Below, in pieces: positions 7,337-9,946 of a stretch of DNA of 9,946 nt. The translations under genes and the position numbers were made by a program. Origin of the DNA: a bacterium (GTDB lineage: Bacteria; Bacillota_I; Bacilli_A; Mycoplasmatales; Mycoplasmoidaceae); NCBI GenBank assembly GCA_017633835.1, contig JAGBOP010000012.1, positions 1-9,946 on the forward strand, read 5' to 3'. The number at the start of each line of letters is the position of its first letter. Position 1 is the first letter of the stretch. The notes under the pieces are model-generated. The model did not search any database, was not told where the DNA came from, and saw only the letters and a list, made by a program, of their open reading frames with translations.

Positions 7337-7620
7337 TGGATAGTATGAGTATGAAACGCATGATGCAACAAGCTAAAGCCATGCAAAAACAAATTCATGA
7401 ACAATTAGAAAAATTTGATTCCACCAAATTTGAATACGATTATAAAGGTTTAATTAAAACTACCATTTATGGTAATTTAAAGATTGAAAAAATTGAAATT
7501 AGTCCGGATTTAATTGATAAAGATGATGTGGAAACTTTGCAAGAAATGCTAAGTGAAGCCATTACGGAAGCAAACCAAGATTTGTTAGCCGAACGGGCAA
7601 AAATTACCCAAATTGAATAA
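7336..7620 (+). CDS. ybaB: YbaB/EbfC-family nucleoid-associated protein
   Basis: A 94-residue protein, near the usual 100-110. The N-terminal helix with the SMKRMMQQAKAMQKQIHEQL pattern, followed by a short beta region (GLIKTTIYGNLKIEKIEISP) and a C-terminal helix with ITEANQDLLAE, is the typical helix-sheet-helix arrangement of this dimeric, tweezer-shaped DNA-binding family. The usual glycine-rich strand is shortened. It sits between dnaX and recR, its conserved place across Firmicutes and other bacteria. The start overlaps the dnaX stop by one base, and an AGAAGG site (7320-7325) lies 10 bases upstream. The exact cellular role of the family is not settled; DNA binding and a link to recombination or replication are supported for relatives. 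Confidence 0.93.
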   Translation: MDSMSMKRMMQQAKAMQKQIHEQLEKFDSTKFEYDYKGLIKTTIYGNLKIEKIEISPDLIDKDDVETLQEMLSEAITEANQDLLAERAKITQIE

Positions 7621-7627
7621 TTAAATT

Positions 7628-8245
7628 ATGGCAAGTGAAAATGCCAGTTTTGAATATTTAGTTGATGCCATTCAATCCTTACCTAGTATAGGTAAAAAGA
7701 ATGCGGTCAAGATTGCTTATTACTTACTTGACCAAGATGATTATTACATTGAAGAATTTGTCAACCGAATTAAGGTGGCAAAACAACAATTAAAAAAATG
7801 TATTTATTGTAATAATTTAACCCAAAATCTTAACCAAGTATGCAATATTTGTGCTGACCCATCAAGAGCAACTGACCAAATTTGTATTGTTACTACGTGC
7901 AATGATTTGCAAGTAATTGAAGATACCAATTCTTTTTTGGGGAAGTATTATGTCTTATGAAAAGAATTAGTAGCTAAAAAAGGGGAATTAATTAATTATT
8001 TACCCATTAACAAACTATTTGGTTTAATTCAAACTAATCACATTAAGGAAGTTATATTAGCTACTAATTTAACGGTTGATGGTCGTTATACCGCAAAATT
8101 GTTATTTAATTATTTAAAAGCAACTTATCCGTACCTTAATATTTATACTTTAGGATTAGGGTTACCAATTAATGCCAGCATTGATTATGCTGATCTTGAA
8201 ACCATTAAATATTCAATATCAAATAAACAAAAAATTGACAAATAA
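7628..8245 (+). CDS. recR: Recombination mediator protein RecR, divergent
   Basis: A 205-residue protein (family about 200), one frame with TGA at Trp111. RecR works with RecO (and RecF) to load RecA on gapped DNA. Domains in order: helix-hairpin-helix LPSIGKKNAVKIAYYLL (18-34), a CxxC...CxxC zinc finger (Cys58, 61, 72, 75), then a Toprim domain with EDTNSFLGKYYVLW and KEVILATNLTVDGRYTAKLL, and a Walker-like C-terminal region. In the Toprim part the usual glutamate of the VVE motif is replaced by Thr (ICIVTTCNDL), and the highly conserved G-x-I-S-P-x-x-G-x-G-P segment is absent, replaced by KELVAKKGELINYLPI. The seven-base gap after ybaB and the lack of a promoter mark it as the last gene of the dnaX operon. 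Confidence 0.93.
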
Positions 8246-8327
8246 AAAAAGCTATTACACACAAAAGTTATCTTAGTGCTGCTCTATTTCTAGCCTGACA
8301 CGGTTCGATGCTGATGTTGTAATAGCT
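8244..8327 (-). ncRNA. ffs: SRP RNA (4.5S-type), signal recognition particle
   Basis: On the minus strand the segment GTGTCAGG-CTA-GAAA-TAG-AGCAGCAC carries the universally conserved helix 8 of SRP RNA: the GTCAGG and AGCAGC strands of the symmetric internal loop, and a GAAA tetraloop (8287-8290) closed by CTA/TAG. The ends of the molecule pair perfectly over ten bases (AGCTATTACA, 8318-8327, with TGTAATAGCT, 8250-8259), and seven T residues follow, so the terminal helix doubles as terminator. The length of about 83 nt is the short form without an Alu domain. It binds Ffh and guides membrane proteins such as the MATE exporter to the translocase. The 3' T-run coincides with the recR stop codon on the opposite strand. 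Confidence 0.95.
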
Positions 8328-8333
8328 ATTATT

Positions 8334-8341
8334 ATTATAAT
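8334..8341. promoter_or_regulatory. Palindromic shared -10 box for ffs (minus) and prs (plus)
   Basis: ATTATAAT is its own reverse complement, so TATAAT reads at 8339-8334 on the minus strand and 8336-8341 on the plus strand. The minus copy is exactly placed to start the SRP RNA at 8327. The plus copy would start prs near 8348 with a leader of about 42 bases. Another possible -10 for prs is TATAAA at 8351-8356. Confidence 0.55.
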
Positions 8342-8372
8342 ATATATATTTATAAAATAAATAGTTTAGTGC

Positions 8373-8379
8373 AAAAGGA
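8373..8379 (+). promoter_or_regulatory. Ribosome binding site of prs
   Basis: AAAAGGA ten bases before the ATG at 8390, complementary to the 3' end of 16S rRNA and supporting this start over later ATG codons such as 8591. Confidence 0.65.
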
Positions 8380-8389
8380 TAATTAATAA

Positions 8390-9430
8390 ATGAACGTACC
8401 ACAAGATAATTGTTTAATCTTTGGGATTGAACAAAATGAAAATTCATTGGCAAGTAAAGTTGCCAAATGCTTAAATTTGCATTTATCACAATTAAGTATT
8501 AAAAAATTCTCGGATGGAGAATGATTTTTAAGATTATTAGAAACAGTTCGTAATCGTAAATGTTATATTGTTGCTTCTACTAGTAGTCCGGTGAATGAAA
8601 ATTTAATGTTATTAATGATTTTAGTAGACTGTTTAAAACGTGCGAGTGCTGCTAAAATCACGGCTATTATTCCTTACTTTGGTTATGCTCGCCAAGATCG
8701 CAGAAATAATAACCGGGAACCAATCACTGCTAAACTTGTTGCTGATTTATTAGCCACCAGTGGAGTTGATAATGCCATTTTAATGGATATTCATACTGAT
8801 CAATTGCAAGGATTTTTCTCCTTTCCAACTGATAATATGAATGCTAATATCATCTTATTAGATGAATTTATGAATGATTGATTAAATACCCACGAAGGAT
8901 CAAGTATTAATGCCAGTGATTTTGTGTTAGTTTCTCCTGACTATGGGGGAGTGAAGCGAATTAGAGTGTTGGCAGACATGATGCATTTAAATATTGCCAT
9001 TGTTGATAAAAAACGGGTTAATAATGACGAAGTCGAAATTGAAAATATTCTAGGAACAGTATCTAATAAACACTGCATTGTTATTGATGACATTATTGAT
9101 ACGGGAGGTACCATGGTAGGAGCATGCAAGTTATTAAAAGCAAATAATGCTAAATCAATTACTTGTATATGCACGCACCCAGTTTTAACTGGGGATGCAT
9201 ATACCAGATTAAATGAAGCATTTTGCCAAGGTTGAATTAATGACTTATATGTTTCAAACTCAATTCAAGTGCAAGCACCTTTTAAAGCTTTTAAACAATT
9301 GCACATTGTTTCTTTAGAAGGATTTATTGCTAAATTAATTCATGCTGATTTAATGTGTTCTAGTTATTACCAAGTTGTGCAAAGTTATGTTGACGACTTT
9401 ATGTCCAAAGTGGGTTTAATTAAAAAATAA
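8390..9430 (+). CDS. prs: Ribose-phosphate pyrophosphokinase (PRPP synthetase)
   Basis: A 346-residue protein with three TGA (Trp) codons. It makes PRPP from ribose 5-phosphate and ATP in the cytoplasm, feeding nucleotide salvage, which mycoplasmas depend on. Motifs in order: KKFSDGEW (usually F.DGE, residues about 41-47), YFGYARQDRR for ATP binding, DIHTDQLQGFF with the conserved histidine, PDYGGVKRIR, the catalytic loop DKKR, and the PRPP signature VIDDIIDTGGTM. All key residues are present. The C-terminus (EGFIAKLIHADLMCSS...) extends slightly beyond the typical 315 residues of the family, as often seen in mollicutes. It is followed after three bases by rnmV, so the two are co-transcribed. 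Confidence 0.97.
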
Positions 9431-9433
9431 TTC

Positions 9434-9946
9434 ATGAAAATTACTTTACCATTTGTCATTGTTGTTGAAGGAAAAACTGATACTGATCATTTACACCAAT
9501 TGTTTAATGTCAAAACAATTGAAACTAATGGCTATGCATTAGATCACCATGCCATTAATTTAATTCAAGATTGCTTAAATAACCACATTAATGTGGTATT
9601 TATGCTCGACCCGGATGCCATGGGTAATAAATTACGTGATAAATTAAATCACTTATTTCCCAACATTAAAAATGTATTTTTACAATACCAAGACATGGAT
9701 CCATCAAAACAAAAAATTGGGGTAGCTGAAGCTAAACCTGAAGTATTAGTTAAGTTATTGTCTAATTTGCAATTTGCAAATGAAGACAATTGCAATCAAG
9801 CTGATGTTTTAACTTGGCAAGATTTTTTAGATGCTAATATCTTATTTGATTTTGGATTAAAACAAAAAGTGCTTGATTATTATCATTTACCGATTGTTAA
9901 CAATAAAAAATTATTTAATTACTTATTAATGTTAAAAGTAACTAAA
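9434..9946 (+). CDS. rnmV: Ribonuclease M5 (5S rRNA maturation), N-terminal part, runs off the window
   Basis: 171 codons are visible without a stop. RNase M5 trims the 5S rRNA precursor, with ribosomal protein L18 as helper in Bacillus. The Toprim domain is clear: PFVIVVEGKTDTDHL with the catalytic glutamate, TIETNGYAL, VVFMLDPDAMGNKLR with the DxD pair, and IGVAEAKPEVLVKLL, which aligns with GVEHA in the Bacillus enzyme. The C-terminal rRNA-binding part has begun (from about residue 115) and would need about 10-20 more residues. The start ATG is three bases after the prs stop; no separate promoter or convincing ribosome binding site is seen, so it depends on the prs transcript. Confidence 0.93.
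   Translation, partial: MKITLPFVIVVEGKTDTDHLHQLFNVKTIETNGYALDHHAINLIQDCLNNHINVVFMLDPDAMGNKLRDKLNHLFPNIKNVFLQYQDMDPSKQKIGVAEAKPEVLVKLLSNLQFANEDNCNQADVLTWQDFLDANILFDFGLKQKVLDYYHLPIVNNKKLFNYLLMLKVTK

Noticed and set aside
8250..8327. Hairpin after recR as the recR terminator
   Set aside because: The long stem encloses a complete SRP RNA helix, and the T-run follows only on the minus strand. On the plus strand it is followed by ATTATTATTATAA.
8268..8489. Minus-strand frame spanning the ffs promoter and the prs start
   Set aside because: It covers the SRP RNA and the beginning of prs; both are better supported, and the peptide resembles nothing.
8941..9174. Minus-strand frame opposite prs
   Set aside because: It lies entirely across from the conserved PRPP-binding region of prs and has no start signals.
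1..9946. A CRISPR array
   Set aside because: No set of regularly spaced direct repeats of 24-47 bases was seen on either strand. An array, if present, lies outside.
1..9946. Insertion sequences or prophage genes
   Set aside because: No transposase, integrase (other than Cas1), terminal inverted repeats or phage genes were recognised.

Overview
This AT-rich window comes from a wall-less bacterium of the Mollicutes (Mycoplasmatota) that reads UGA as tryptophan (genetic code 4). Every long gene (cas1, a MATE transporter, dnaX, recR, prs) contains in-frame TGA codons where the family normally has Trp or another residue, and becomes one intact reading frame once TGA is read as Trp. All gene coordinates below use that code. 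I could not place the organism more precisely.

Left part, minus strand (1-1694): an intact type II CRISPR adaptation set, cas1-cas2 and the start of a third gene at the csn2 position, running off the left edge. The cas9 gene that normally precedes cas1 is not there. Instead there is a 105-codon gene of unknown function closed by its own strong terminator 31 bases before cas1. Behind it (about 1846-1937) lies an unidentified small RNA with a clear -10 box, internal stems and an intrinsic terminator.

Middle (2048-4357): a plus-strand tRNA-Ser(GCU) and a minus-strand MATE-family membrane transporter converge on one bidirectional terminator. The transporter is unusually long (711 aa), with two inserted outward loops, and appears to start at an AUA codon behind a perfect GGAGG ribosome binding site.

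Right part (4472-9946): housekeeping genes for trans-translation, DNA replication and repair, protein targeting, nucleotide synthesis and rRNA maturation. A very long tmRNA gene (ssrA, minus, about 679 nt, with a 40-residue tag) diverges from the dnaX-ybaB-recR operon; their -10 boxes are 5 bases apart. A previously hidden SRP RNA gene (ffs, minus, about 83 nt) sits tail-to-tail with recR and head-to-head with prs, sharing a palindromic -10 box with it. prs is followed at once by the start of rnmV (RNase M5), which runs off the right edge. No CRISPR array, insertion sequence or other mobile element was seen.
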